Part shown: positions 34,289 through 43,231 of the stretch, one piece after another | Layout of the letters: each line of letters starts with the position of its first letter | Position numbering within the stretch: position 1 is the first letter of the stretch | Source of the DNA: Marinilabiliaceae bacterium JC017 | Lineage (GTDB): Bacteria > Bacteroidota > Bacteroidia > Bacteroidales > Marinilabiliaceae | Assembly: GCA_004296775.1 (NCBI GenBank) | Contig: RHGE01000020.1 | Coordinates: 23,312 to 87,311 of the forward strand | Reading direction: 5' to 3' | Length of the DNA stretch: 64,000 bases | Notes under the pieces: model-generated | Database searches by the model: none | Told to the model about the DNA's origin: nothing | Seen by the model: the letters and a program-made list of their open reading frames with translations, nothing else | Made by a program: the position numbers and the translations under genes

Positions 34289-36742
34289 CTATTTTTTCTT
34301 AAACAAATCTTTCATCTTATCCAGGATTCCTTTGTGGTCGCGTTCTTTTCTTTTCCTACGCTCTTTCTTTCGTTCATCGCGCTCCTGTGCTTTGCGCAAC
34401 TTGGTGGAATCGGGGCGGTCGAAGCTATCGAGGAACCGGTCGAAGATGTTCTTGTCGGGATCATCGAGTGAGTAGTCTTCACACAAGAAACGTCGCTGCA
34501 AGTCTTCGGGCATGGGATAAAAAGAACGTTTGGTGTATTTGGCCATCTTCCGGTCTTTTTCCATCTGCTGCATGAATTTACCGAATACGGGCAATGCCGT
34601 TTTTCCACCCTGCCCCAACCGGGTAGACCGCCAGCGAATGGCGGGCTGATCATTACCCACCCAGCATCCGGCTACCAATCCGGGGGTATAGCCAATGAAC
34701 CAGCCATCGGCATTGTCTTGTGTGGTACCCGTTTTACCGGCCAGCTGGCTGTGCAGGGCATACCCCGTCCGCAACGATTTACCGGTACCGCGCTCTACCA
34801 CCCCGCGCATCATCTCAATCATGAAATGGGCAACCTCTTCACTATACACTTGTCTGGGATGTTTGGGCTCTTCATATTCATACAGCACATTGCCTTTGCG
34901 GTCTTCAATACGCAACAAACCCACGGGTTCTACCGGACGGCCATAATTCACAAAGGTGGAATAGGCACCCACCATCTCCAGCAACGACAACTCAGCGGTT
35001 CCCAAGGCAATGGACGGCACCGGTGGCATTTCACTCTCAATCCCCATCTCATGGGCCAGATCAACCACCTCATCCACCCCCACACGATTAATAATCTCGG
35101 CACTGATGGTATTCACCGAATTGGCCAGTCCGCCCTTTAAGCTATAGTAACCGTCGTGCTTTCCATTGGAGTTAGCCGGCGACCAATCGTTATACTTTTT
35201 ATAAACACGTCGTTCGTTGGAAATAAAATCACAGGGTTCCATGCCATCCATCAAGGCAGCCGCATAAACAAAGGGTTTAAACGTGGATCCCACCGGCCGC
35301 TTGGAGGTGATGTGATCATACTGAAAACTCTTATGGTCGATACCACCCACCCAGGCCAACAAATGGCCATTGGACGGATTTACGGCGACAAACCCGGTAT
35401 TCAATAATTTCAGGTAATATTTCACCGAGTCCACCGGACTCATGGTAACACGTTTCTCGCCACCGTAAGAGAAGATGGTCATCTTGGTTTTCTTCTCCAT
35501 GTGGGTCATGATCTTTTCTTCGCTCCACCCCGCTTCTTTCAGTACCTGGTAACGATTGGATTTTCGCAGTGCAGAGGCGTATATCTCCGGATGCTTCACC
35601 CACGGGTCTTTATCTTTCCAGTGTTGATTAAAACTCTGTTGAAGTCGTTTCAGTTGTTGCTTGACTGCCTCATCGGCATAATGCTGTACACGTGAATCAA
35701 TGGTGGTGACTACCCGCAACCCATCACTAAAAAGGTTGTACTCGTCGCCATAGAGATCGGCTAATACTTCTTCGGCCTGATGCTTTATTTTTTCCCTGAA
35801 GTAAGGAGATATCCCGGTATTGTGGTCGATACGCCGGTAATGCAGTCCATTGGAGCTGGTCTTCCACTTTTTAGCTTCATTGGCCGACAGAAACCCTTGT
35901 TCCTGCATACGGCCCAACACTATGTTACGGCGCTTTTTGGAGCGTTCGGGGTTGATGCGCGGATTATAGGCTGTATTAGCAGCTAACATACCAACCAATG
36001 TGGCGGCTTCACCGGGATTGAGGTCGCGTGATCGTTTGCTGAAAAAACGCTGAGCGGCCACCTCTATCCCGTAGATATCTTCTCCAAAAGGAACGGTATT
36101 CAGATAAAGGGTGAGAATATCATCCTTGTCGTAGATCTGCTCCATCCGGTTGGCAGTAAATATTTCTTTGGCCTTACACACCGGAAAGGTGAGTAATCCT
36201 AACCGCTTTCGGGGATAAAGGTTTTTGGCTAACTGCTGACTAATGGTACTACCACCCCCTTGTGCATGGTCGCCCAACAGGATGGTACGAAATATCACAC
36301 GTCCCAGACTGATAAAGTCGAGTCCGCTATGCTCGAAGAATCGACTGTCTTCCGTTGCTACCAAGGCATCCTTCACATAATCTGAGATGGCATTGTTGTC
36401 AATGGTGCGACGGTTCACCACGAAATAGCGCCCCATCAGTTTGCCATCAGCTGAATAAACCTCTGCGGCCGATTGCTGCCTGATCTTAGACAGCTCTTCT
36501 TCGGAAGGAAGGCGGCCAAAAAAGCCCAGGTAGACCAACATCAAGAACAACCCGATAACCGTAATGCCCGACATGGCCACTTTCAGTGTCCAGACAATGA
36601 GTTTCTTCTTTAGTGAAGATTCCTTCTTCTTGGAGGTCGCCTTTTTTTTGGTAGTCTTTCGTTTTGAAGTGGTTTTACCGGTGGTTTTTCTTTTGGCAGG
36701 TGCTGTTTTTTTGGGTTTTGCTGCTGGTTTTCGTGTAGCCAT
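34289..36742 (-). CDS. penicillin-binding protein 1A (bifunctional transglycosylase/transpeptidase)
   Basis: An 817-residue class A PBP that polymerises and cross-links peptidoglycan. A Lys/Thr-rich cytoplasmic tail (1-47) precedes one membrane anchor (about 49-72). The GT51 domain carries EDSRFFEHSG with catalytic Glu131 and GGSTISQQLAKN. The transpeptidase domain has SxxK at S486-T-F-K489, SVN in LANSVNTIS, and KTGTTQDN. The C-terminus is a basic Lys/Arg tail. All motifs are intact. It is transcribed toward the CRISPR locus and is separated from it by relic intergenic DNA. Confidence 0.95.
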   Translation of the reverse strand: MATRKPAAKPKKTAPAKRKTTGKTTSKRKTTKKKATSKKKESSLKKKLIVWTLKVAMSGITVIGLFLMLVYLGFFGRLPSEEELSKIRQQSAAEVYSADGKLMGRYFVVNRRTIDNNAISDYVKDALVATEDSRFFEHSGLDFISLGRVIFRTILLGDHAQGGGSTISQQLAKNLYPRKRLGLLTFPVCKAKEIFTANRMEQIYDKDDILTLYLNTVPFGEDIYGIEVAAQRFFSKRSRDLNPGEAATLVGMLAANTAYNPRINPERSKKRRNIVLGRMQEQGFLSANEAKKWKTSSNGLHYRRIDHNTGISPYFREKIKHQAEEVLADLYGDEYNLFSDGLRVVTTIDSRVQHYADEAVKQQLKRLQQSFNQHWKDKDPWVKHPEIYASALRKSNRYQVLKEAGWSEEKIMTHMEKKTKMTIFSYGGEKRVTMSPVDSVKYYLKLLNTGFVAVNPSNGHLLAWVGGIDHKSFQYDHITSKRPVGSTFKPFVYAAALMDGMEPCDFISNERRVYKKYNDWSPANSNGKHDGYYSLKGGLANSVNTISAEIINRVGVDEVVDLAHEMGIESEMPPVPSIALGTAELSLLEMVGAYSTFVNYGRPVEPVGLLRIEDRKGNVLYEYEEPKHPRQVYSEEVAHFMIEMMRGVVERGTGKSLRTGYALHSQLAGKTGTTQDNADGWFIGYTPGLVAGCWVGNDQPAIRWRSTRLGQGGKTALPVFGKFMQQMEKDRKMAKYTKRSFYPMPEDLQRRFLCEDYSLDDPDKNIFDRFLDSFDRPDSTKLRKAQERDERKKERRKRKERDHKGILDKMKDLFKKK

Positions 36743-36784
36743 AAGTCTGGTGATATTTTAAGCTGGTGAAATTACAAAAAATGA

Positions 36785-36945
36785 AGGAGGATTGGATGTG
36801 GAGACGTGGAGATGTGCGATGTTTGATGGGGGGAGATTAGAAGTTAGAGACTAGAGGTTAGAGGTTGGACGTGGAGATGTTGGATGGAGAGATGTGGAGA
36901 TGTTTGGATGTTCTATGTTGAGGTGTTGGGTAGGAGGTGCTTTAA
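36785..36945. repeat. low-complexity GGAGATG-rich stretch
   Basis: Irregular reiterations of GTGGAGATGT, GGATG and GAGGTTAGA-like words fill most of the 285-nt gap between PBP1A and the PH-domain gene. There is no fixed period. A partly paired AATCCCC...GGGGATT hairpin follows at 36956-36989. Confidence 0.5.
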
Positions 36946-37027
36946 TATCCGAAAGAATCCCCCTTCCTTATTCATTCAGAAAGGGGATTTGGTATTTTTT
37001 TCAATTTTCTTTTGATGGCTTAAAAAT

Positions 37028-37405
37028 CTACAAACAATGTTGCGCCAATACTTTTTGCAATTCGTAGATATTTACCTTCGCGTTGAATTTCTTCACGATA
37101 CTGGGGGTCTGTTCACTGGAGATCCATATTTTTAATTCTGCATCTAAATCGAAATGACCTGATGTTTCAATACTGAAACGTGATATGCTCTTATAACCAA
37201 TGGAAAGGTATTCGATCTTCTTCCCGGTTAATCCTTGCTTATCCACCAAAATAAGGCGCTTATTAGTGAAGATGAATACATCCCGAATAAGCTTAAAGCC
37301 AATTTCCACCTGTTCGCCCTCCACAAACAGGTTGGCATATTCCTGGTTTAATTCTTCGGGCTTGACCACCCCGGCATTTCCTAATATTCCTGAAAATAGT
37401 CCCAT
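37028..37405 (-). CDS. PH domain-containing protein (bacterial PH type)
   Basis: A 125-residue soluble protein with the bacterial pleckstrin-homology pattern: an N-terminal helix, then EQVEIGFKLIRDVFIFTNKRLILVDKQGLTGKKIEYLSIGYKSISRFSIE (about 30-80), a strand-rich core and a C-terminal helix. The FTNKRLI.VD...GKK.EY.SI.Y..I signature is typical of the YvbH/DUF1696-like group. Function is generally unknown; binding a partner protein is more likely than lipid binding. It is monocistronic. Confidence 0.88.
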   Translation of the reverse strand: MGLFSGILGNAGVVKPEELNQEYANLFVEGEQVEIGFKLIRDVFIFTNKRLILVDKQGLTGKKIEYLSIGYKSISRFSIETSGHFDLDAELKIWISSEQTPSIVKKFNAKVNIYELQKVLAQHCL

Positions 37406-37662
37406 TTAAATATATGTTTAGATTAAAGTTTGTACCGCAGCAATGCACTGTTGTTTCATTAGCAAGTTAAGGATAATTAACAACCTGCCTGGGCGAAAAT
37501 AACATTTTCAATGAAATTGATCCTAAGTGTCTGATACAAGCTAATGGTTTAGTGGCCCGTGATACGACTATAACACAATTGATGGATCCATAAAACAATA
37601 AGGGCAAGTATTATTCCCATTTTATAACAATGGCATACCCTACTCCCGATAACGGAACAGAT

Positions 37663-38406
37663 TTATTCGTCTCTCTGTATAAAATACTCTTCGGTAGAAT
37701 AAATCTTGTGTACTACAACATTTTTATCCTTACCTATCACAAACTCACTAAGCCCGACATGTGTTGGATTCCCAGGATGCCAATCATAGGTATAGCCCAA
37801 CTGGGTCCAGGGATATTGATTGAACAGACCACATTTATAGTATCGATCAATCCGACTTTTATTAATCCACTGGATATGGGCCGAATCGGTATTAGCGGGA
37901 AAACACAAATCACATTGAGTGTCATCAATTTCTTTATCCGGACAAGGTCTAAACAAGTCCTGGGGCCTCACCCAAAATTCCACGATATAACCATATACCG
38001 TTTTATCAGGCGGCAACCCTAAAAGCTGCTTCAACCGCAAATTCATGTCAACAAAGTCACCTGGATTAAGCCGCCGAAGCAATTGAGGTGCGACCGTCAC
38101 CCAAATTGGATAGTCAGAGGTGTTGTAAAATCCTGTGTACTGATCATTTTTGTAATAAGAAGCATTTGCTTTCAAGGAAACCATCAGCACATACTCCTCC
38201 CCTTTGATTGTTTTTCGGATTAAATCGGCATTGCTATCCGTTAAAGAAAGAAGGTTATAACTTATTTCACTTTGTTCCGGATAACAAGCATCGGCCATGG
38301 CAGCCCGATACAGCTCATCCAAATGTTTGCCTGTTGAAGTAATAACATTTGAACCCTTACACCCGGCAAGAATTGTTACAAAAAGGAATAAAATGACTGT
38401 TCTCAT
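37663..38406 (-). CDS. hypothetical lipoprotein
   Basis: A 247-residue exported lipoprotein: MRTVILFLFVTILAGC gives a short signal with lipobox Cys16. The mature protein has several cysteines (CYPEQ, CPDKE, CDLC, CGLF) that could form disulfides and is rich in Tyr and Trp. I do not recognise the family, and no repeat or catalytic motif stands out. It is 142 nt upstream of the next unknown exported protein's stop codon, with a terminator between, so they are separate units. Both may be linked surface proteins (weak inference from proximity). Confidence 0.7.
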   Translation of the reverse strand: MRTVILFLFVTILAGCKGSNVITSTGKHLDELYRAAMADACYPEQSEISYNLLSLTDSNADLIRKTIKGEEYVLMVSLKANASYYKNDQYTGFYNTSDYPIWVTVAPQLLRRLNPGDFVDMNLRLKQLLGLPPDKTVYGYIVEFWVRPQDLFRPCPDKEIDDTQCDLCFPANTDSAHIQWINKSRIDRYYKCGLFNQYPWTQLGYTYDWHPGNPTHVGLSEFVIGKDKNVVVHKIYSTEEYFIQRDE

Positions 38407-38492
38407 GATTAGTGGATTTTGTTCGGAATAAACTGATTAATTGCACAATTAAATTACAATCATTTTTCAGAACAAAATCATCTCTCCCATAA

Positions 38493-38523
38493 AAAAAGGG
38501 ACTACTGATTGTAGTCCCTTTTT
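38493..38523 (-). terminator. terminator downstream of the 569-residue secreted protein gene
   Basis: AAAAAGGGACTAC pairs with GTAGTCCCTTTTT around a TGATT loop. It lies 25 nt beyond the minus-strand stop codon, with T-runs on either strand. Confidence 0.88.
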
Positions 38524-38548
38524 ATGCATATACAAAAACCGATTCTGA

Positions 38549-40258
38549 TTACATCAATGAATTAAACTCTTTTACTATCTTCTTAATAATCTCTTCTGAG
38601 ATTTCGTTAACAACGCCTTGCTGCATAAGCTTACCCAACTTAGAAGTCTTTTCAGCTACAGGTTTATTCCCATAATCTCCTCCTTTTATCTTATCAGCTA
38701 CTTCCTGATTATCTTTCAAAACAACCGCCAGTTTACTGTAGTTATACACAAGGAGCGTTTTCTTCTTATACTTAAGAACAAATTCAGGATGACATCTTGA
38801 ATTTTCTACCTCCTCTTTACTCGCACCGGTTCCTCCGGCAATAATATTTACACCACCAGGTCCTCCGGCTCCTAACTGGGGATAAATCCGGTATAAAGAT
38901 GCCGAACCGGTAATCATCTCCTCAAGGAAACACTCAGTACCTCCGATACTAACAGCGGTTGGATCTGTATACTTCTTCTTAACAAATTTTCGCCCAAACA
39001 ATTCGTATGACTGCACATCCTTCACATCAATTTTATCCTTTCCGGATACTTTTCCCAACTTTGCCACATATGTATCTCGTTCATACAAATTGAATGATGC
39101 AGCTGTTTTATAAGGATCAAATCCGTAAGGACTGCTAAATTCAATAACACCTGGCACTTGTGCACCTTTATTGTTGGTATAAACCATTTCATATTTATAT
39201 CCATCAAGTGCCGGAAGCTTACTCAACATACCATAGTCCGGTGTATTTGAAGCATTCGCTAATTGCCTTTTCTGACCATCCTCTATTTGTGTTTTTAATT
39301 CATCAATACTGGTTATTTGATCTAAAACCTCAAGATATTCCGGTTTAATCTCTCCCGGATTAACCACTTGAAGCAAACTCATTAAGTTTCCAATGGCCAC
39401 TTTAATGATTTTCTTATTCTCTTTTACATTATCCTTATGCTGTTCCACTTGTGCGTCCCAAAACTCAAAAATGTCTTTGTACTCATTATACAAATCCATT
39501 GGGGAGGTTCCTTTACCATACTTATCAAGCAACTCCAGACCTTTTTTATAGGGTGCATCCCAGGCCGACATATCTGCCTTTTTGCTGGATTTAAAAGAAC
39601 TGAGTTTGATTTCCTTTACCTGCTTCTGATAACTTAGTTCTGAATCAACCACCTCTTTAATATTTGCAAAAAACATCGCTAATGCTTGCTCCTTGACAAA
39701 GGCCGATACTTTATTTTTATTTTCGTCGATAAATTTCTCTACGATCTCTCTTTCGGCAATAGCAGCAGTTGGAGAACCAAATTGATCCTTTAACAAAGGA
39801 ATATGAACCTCAGCAATAATATCTTTTTCAGCCAACTGAATGGCGTGTGAAAACTTTCCGTTAACCTCAATCTTCCAGTTAAGAGGGAAAGAATACAGGG
39901 CCCGGTAATTGGGGTTATCCGAATCACTGGAAAGATTGACAATTTCCGGATCGTTCAACAACAAAGGCTCACTGAACAATGTCACTGTAATATCCGGGTC
40001 AGACTCTGAATAGGTGTACCCCTGAATGTCTAAAAATCCTTTAACTGTTTGGCTGTTGTATCCCATCGCGGTTTCAATATCAGGTATAGTTTCTTTCACC
40101 CCATCTGAATTCCACACGCAATTATAAGTCGTAACGCCGGGCATTACAACCATAGGAAGCTGTACATAGTGAATGTCTTTATCCTTATGAATAATTCGCT
40201 GAGAAAACAGCATTGAACAAGTAGACAGCAATACAAATAAGATAAATTTACCTTTCAT
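38549..40258 (-). CDS. hypothetical secreted protein with helical middle region
   Basis: A 569-residue protein with a signal peptide (MKGKFILFVLLSTCSMLFSQ, about 1-20). The N-terminal part is beta-rich, the middle (about 175-340) is highly charged and probably helical or coiled-coil, and the C-terminal part has a Gly-rich turn (GAGGPGGVNIIAGGTGAS). No domain is recognised. A probable periplasmic or outer-membrane-attached role is inferred from the signal alone. The 356-nt gap upstream to the HD hydrolase (40259-40614) holds nothing I recognise. Confidence 0.7.
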   Translation of the reverse strand: MKGKFILFVLLSTCSMLFSQRIIHKDKDIHYVQLPMVVMPGVTTYNCVWNSDGVKETIPDIETAMGYNSQTVKGFLDIQGYTYSESDPDITVTLFSEPLLLNDPEIVNLSSDSDNPNYRALYSFPLNWKIEVNGKFSHAIQLAEKDIIAEVHIPLLKDQFGSPTAAIAEREIVEKFIDENKNKVSAFVKEQALAMFFANIKEVVDSELSYQKQVKEIKLSSFKSSKKADMSAWDAPYKKGLELLDKYGKGTSPMDLYNEYKDIFEFWDAQVEQHKDNVKENKKIIKVAIGNLMSLLQVVNPGEIKPEYLEVLDQITSIDELKTQIEDGQKRQLANASNTPDYGMLSKLPALDGYKYEMVYTNNKGAQVPGVIEFSSPYGFDPYKTAASFNLYERDTYVAKLGKVSGKDKIDVKDVQSYELFGRKFVKKKYTDPTAVSIGGTECFLEEMITGSASLYRIYPQLGAGGPGGVNIIAGGTGASKEEVENSRCHPEFVLKYKKKTLLVYNYSKLAVVLKDNQEVADKIKGGDYGNKPVAEKTSKLGKLMQQGVVNEISEEIIKKIVKEFNSLM

Positions 40259-40614
40259 ATTTTAGCTTTTTAAAAAGTTCATTTCAAATATAAAAAAACA
40301 AGCCCTACTAAAAGATGACTATTCTCAATTGATTTCACAAGGTGAAAAATACATATGTCATATTCATGAGCAACATACCTTCAACTGCCCAATGCATTAT
40401 GGAAATTTGTATTAATCTTAAACTATACCATTAAACTAACTGTTCTGTCAACAACATTGCCTTCATGCCATCTAAAACTATCGATAATTAAGCATTTAAA
40501 CCTGCGAAAAGTTTAATTTATCACTGTTGTTTTTCTTCAAGAAAATAAACTATAAAATTCTCTAAAGAATCTATTCTAATTAAAAAAACAGCACCCAGCC
40601 TTCTTCTAATTCTA

Positions 40615-41247
40615 CTATCCCCACTCGGCATAAAACTGTTCCAGGTAAGCTTCCATGAAACCATGTCGCTGTTGAGCCATTTGGCGGCCGGCGGCGGTTT
40701 TCATTTTATCCTTTAAAAACAACAGCTTTTCGTAGAAATGATTGATGGTATGCCCGCCATTATTGCGGTAGGAGGAAGCATCAGCATGCTTAACAGGCGC
40801 AATATCGGGATTATACATTTCCCGTTGTTTGTGTCCCCCGTAACTAAAGGCCCGCGCTATCCCAATGGCACCAATAGCATCCAGACGGTCGGCATCCTGC
40901 ACAATCCGGCTTTCCAGGCTGGTTACTTTCAGCCCTTCCAGTTCCTTTGAGAAGGACATGGTTGTAATGATCTCAACAACCTGGTTGATGCGATCATTGT
41001 CCAATCCCTGCTCTGCCAGGAAAAAGCCAACATCTTGTATTGCCTCTTCGGGCTCAAAAAACTTATCATCGACCAGATCGTGAATTAGCGCCGCCACTTC
41101 AATTACCAGGAGATCTCCCCCCTCTTGTTCAGCAATTTTCATGGCATTATTTCGAACGCGTACCGCATGCCACCAATCATGCCCGGCATCGGTAACGGCT
41201 AATTTTTCGCGCACCAAGTGTTCTATATTATTTTGTAGAGAACTCAT
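40615..41247 (-). CDS. HD domain phosphohydrolase
   Basis: A 210-residue HD-superfamily metal-dependent hydrolase of the YedJ-like group. The ATG at 41247 (MSSLQNNIEHLV) is preferred to a TTG at 41265. The conserved HDWWHAVRVRNNA (first His) and AALIHDLVDDKF (HD pair) are present, followed by the late QDADRLDAIGAIGIARAFSYGG motif with its metal-binding Asp. These enzymes act on nucleotides or phosphate esters; the substrate is unknown. It is a stand-alone gene. Confidence 0.92.
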   Translation of the reverse strand: MSSLQNNIEHLVREKLAVTDAGHDWWHAVRVRNNAMKIAEQEGGDLLVIEVAALIHDLVDDKFFEPEEAIQDVGFFLAEQGLDNDRINQVVEIITTMSFSKELEGLKVTSLESRIVQDADRLDAIGAIGIARAFSYGGHKQREMYNPDIAPVKHADASSYRNNGGHTINHFYEKLLFLKDKMKTAAGRQMAQQRHGFMEAYLEQFYAEWG

Positions 41248-41363
41248 CTGTTTATATTTTGACAATAGACTTATAGATTAGAGATAATAGTCAGAGATGG
41301 CCATTGGCCATATTGACGCCAATATAATAGCTATACATCCTTGTTAGATGACATATAGTTTTA

Positions 41364-41412
41364 TTGGGACGTTGTCCCAAACCCTACTTCATTTTTGGCA
41401 TTGCCCCAAAAA
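41364..41412. repeat. paired hairpins of an interspersed-type element
   Basis: TTGGGAC/GTCCCAA with a GTT loop (41364-41380) is followed by TTTTTGG/CCAAAAA (41392-41412) and then GAAGCAAAAAACG. This looks like a relic interspersed repeat of the sort frequent in Bacteroidota (from general knowledge, unchecked). The wider 660-nt gap 41248-41907 contains no convincing gene; short open frames lack coding character. Confidence 0.5.
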
Positions 41413-41767
41413 CGAAGCAAAAAACGCTAGTCAAATAAATGCTTCAACCCACCTCCTTGATGAATTTTTGCTAACCCACTTGCCAGAATTCCCGCATTCA
41501 TCTTCGTCGCGCCAACGCCGGCCCGCTTATTTGACGGGCTCCCCCGCTTCCCAACATCATGGCCTTTTTCATATTTGTTGAGTAAATGCGACCTTGTTAT
41601 ATGATAGACTGTAAACACGGAGAATCGGAGTCCTTTGTTTTAATCATCATCCTGTGTGTAAATTTCATTTGCATGGCTCCTTTTTTTACTCAGACAATAA
41701 CGCTGTTGTTTTTTGATATTAAAACAAAGAAACAAATTTCCAACCAGACACCATCAATACAAAGAAA

Positions 41768-41792
41768 AGCCCCGTCATTATCTGACGAGGCT
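41768..41792 (-). terminator. possible terminator downstream of C1 peptidase gene
   Basis: AGCCCCGTCA pairs with TGACGAGGCT (one mismatch). It lies about 115 nt beyond the minus-strand peptidase stop and is followed on that strand by TTTCTTTG. Confidence 0.6.
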
Positions 41793-41823
41793 CAACTATC
41801 TGTTTACTGTTATTTCTTTATTC

Positions 41824-41907
41824 CTGTTAACTGATCACTGTTAACTGATCACTGCTAACAGGTCACTGTCCACGGTTTACTGATCCTTGTTAATTGATCA
41901 CTGTTTA
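41824..41907. repeat. short tandem repeat, 14-bp period
   Basis: Two exact CTGTTAACTGATCA units (41824-41851) are followed by diverged ones (CTGCTAACAGGTCA, CTGTCCACGGTTTA and others), running up to the stop codon of the C1 peptidase gene. Confidence 0.7.
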
Positions 41908-43023
41908 TTATTTCTTAAAAAGCTTTTTGGCAATCTCCTTAGGAATTGCATCACGGTGCACCATGATAGCTACAGAATGCAAACGCACAAAGCTTTCGGA
42001 CATATACAAATAACCGCCGAAATCATTACTGTCATCCCTCCAGCTGTTTTTTGTTTTATAATAACGCGTGCCCTCCTGATCTTTTGACAAGCCTGTGATG
42101 TGCATCAGGTGATCATCGGTTGACTGCCATGACATGAAAGCCTTCTGACGGTTCTCCTGGGTAATCTTTTTCTCTTTCTGAGGCACAAAACCCAGGCTAT
42201 CCACTACCGGCACCAATGCCACGCCATTTTTATGACTGAAGAATTTCTCACTCACATCACCATCCCAGGCAAATGAATAACCTTTTTCCAATGCATTATC
42301 CATCACCGCCATCAAATCATCCAATGGCAAGTTATAATACTGATCGTGTGACCAGTTATCAGGAATTTCCAAATCAAAAGTGGAATACCAAGGATGATGC
42401 GAGTAAGAGGTTAGCTCCACATAATCATCCGGATTAATCTTCATCTTTTCAGCCAATGCCTGTGGGGTATAAGATTTACCTTCATAGGTCACCTCATCAG
42501 GCAACTGACCCATATACGTATTCAAAACACCATCTAATGTTTCATACCACAATTCAGAAGGGGCAGCATTACGTTGTTTAATGAAGTTATCCAATAACAC
42601 TTTCTGAGATGATGCCAACTCAGAATGGTTATATGGTTTTGACACATCCCGGCGTCCGGGGTAAGCATCTTCGGTCATCATACCATGCTCACGCAATACG
42701 TTCATCACATCATGCGCCTGTCCGCCCTGGCTAAAATTCCCCTCTCCATGTACCATCACATAGCGTTGGGCTTTCTCAGGATAAGCATAACGCACGAAAT
42801 ACATTTCAGACAAATTCATTTCCGGGCCACCCTGACGAATAATCTCTGTTTCGATAAAAGAAGTGGTACTGAATGACCAACATGTACCGGTCCGATCCTG
42901 TGTTGTTACAGGCGTGGTCTTGAGGTTATAAACCGGTTCAAATTTAAAAGCACTTTTTTCCTGTGCCATGGCCGAAGTCATCAGGCCTGCACACAGCGCT
43001 ACACTTAAAATTACTGTTTTCAT
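41908..43023 (-). CDS. C1 family peptidase (aminopeptidase C/bleomycin hydrolase-like)
   Basis: A 371-residue papain-fold cysteine peptidase with a signal peptide (MKTVILSVALCAGLMTSAMAQ). The catalytic Cys is in DRTGTCWSFSTTSF (about residue 48), the His in DDHLMHITG (about 310) and the Asn in KTKNSWRDD (about 329), so the triad is intact. It belongs to the C1B (PepC) type, is shorter than cytosolic PepC, and is exported, as is common in Bacteroidota. It has its own terminator and an AT-rich upstream region. Confidence 0.92.
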   Translation of the reverse strand: MKTVILSVALCAGLMTSAMAQEKSAFKFEPVYNLKTTPVTTQDRTGTCWSFSTTSFIETEIIRQGGPEMNLSEMYFVRYAYPEKAQRYVMVHGEGNFSQGGQAHDVMNVLREHGMMTEDAYPGRRDVSKPYNHSELASSQKVLLDNFIKQRNAAPSELWYETLDGVLNTYMGQLPDEVTYEGKSYTPQALAEKMKINPDDYVELTSYSHHPWYSTFDLEIPDNWSHDQYYNLPLDDLMAVMDNALEKGYSFAWDGDVSEKFFSHKNGVALVPVVDSLGFVPQKEKKITQENRQKAFMSWQSTDDHLMHITGLSKDQEGTRYYKTKNSWRDDSNDFGGYLYMSESFVRLHSVAIMVHRDAIPKEIAKKLFKK

Positions 43024-43166
43024 CTTTTTAGCTTTATCGTGAATGTAACAAGTCTCAAAACTAACCTAATTAAGCAGTGTTTCTATCTCATTAAATCCTC
43101 CTCTTCCATCGCTCTTACCAGTTATATCGCGGGTCTTATAAATTCCCGAAAATCTGTTTAAGCTAA

Positions 43167-43198
43167 AGGCTGCCTCCAATAACCATTGAAGACAGCCC
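43167..43198 (-). terminator. hairpin downstream of aminopeptidase P gene
   Basis: GGCTGCCTCCAAT and ATTGAAGACAGCC form an imperfect stem 34 nt beyond the stop codon. The T-run on the minus strand is weak. Confidence 0.5.
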
Positions 43199-43231
43199 CT
43201 TTCATAGATTTGGAATAAGAATATGTAATAG

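Noticed and set aside
36785..36945. GGAGATG-rich stretch as a fourth palindromic array
   Set aside because: No fixed period, no palindromic core and no DUF6261 neighbour; it looks like slippage-prone low-complexity DNA.
41348..41834. Short open frames upstream of the C1 peptidase gene
   Set aside because: They cover hairpin relics and low-complexity sequence, with no coding bias or recognisable motif.
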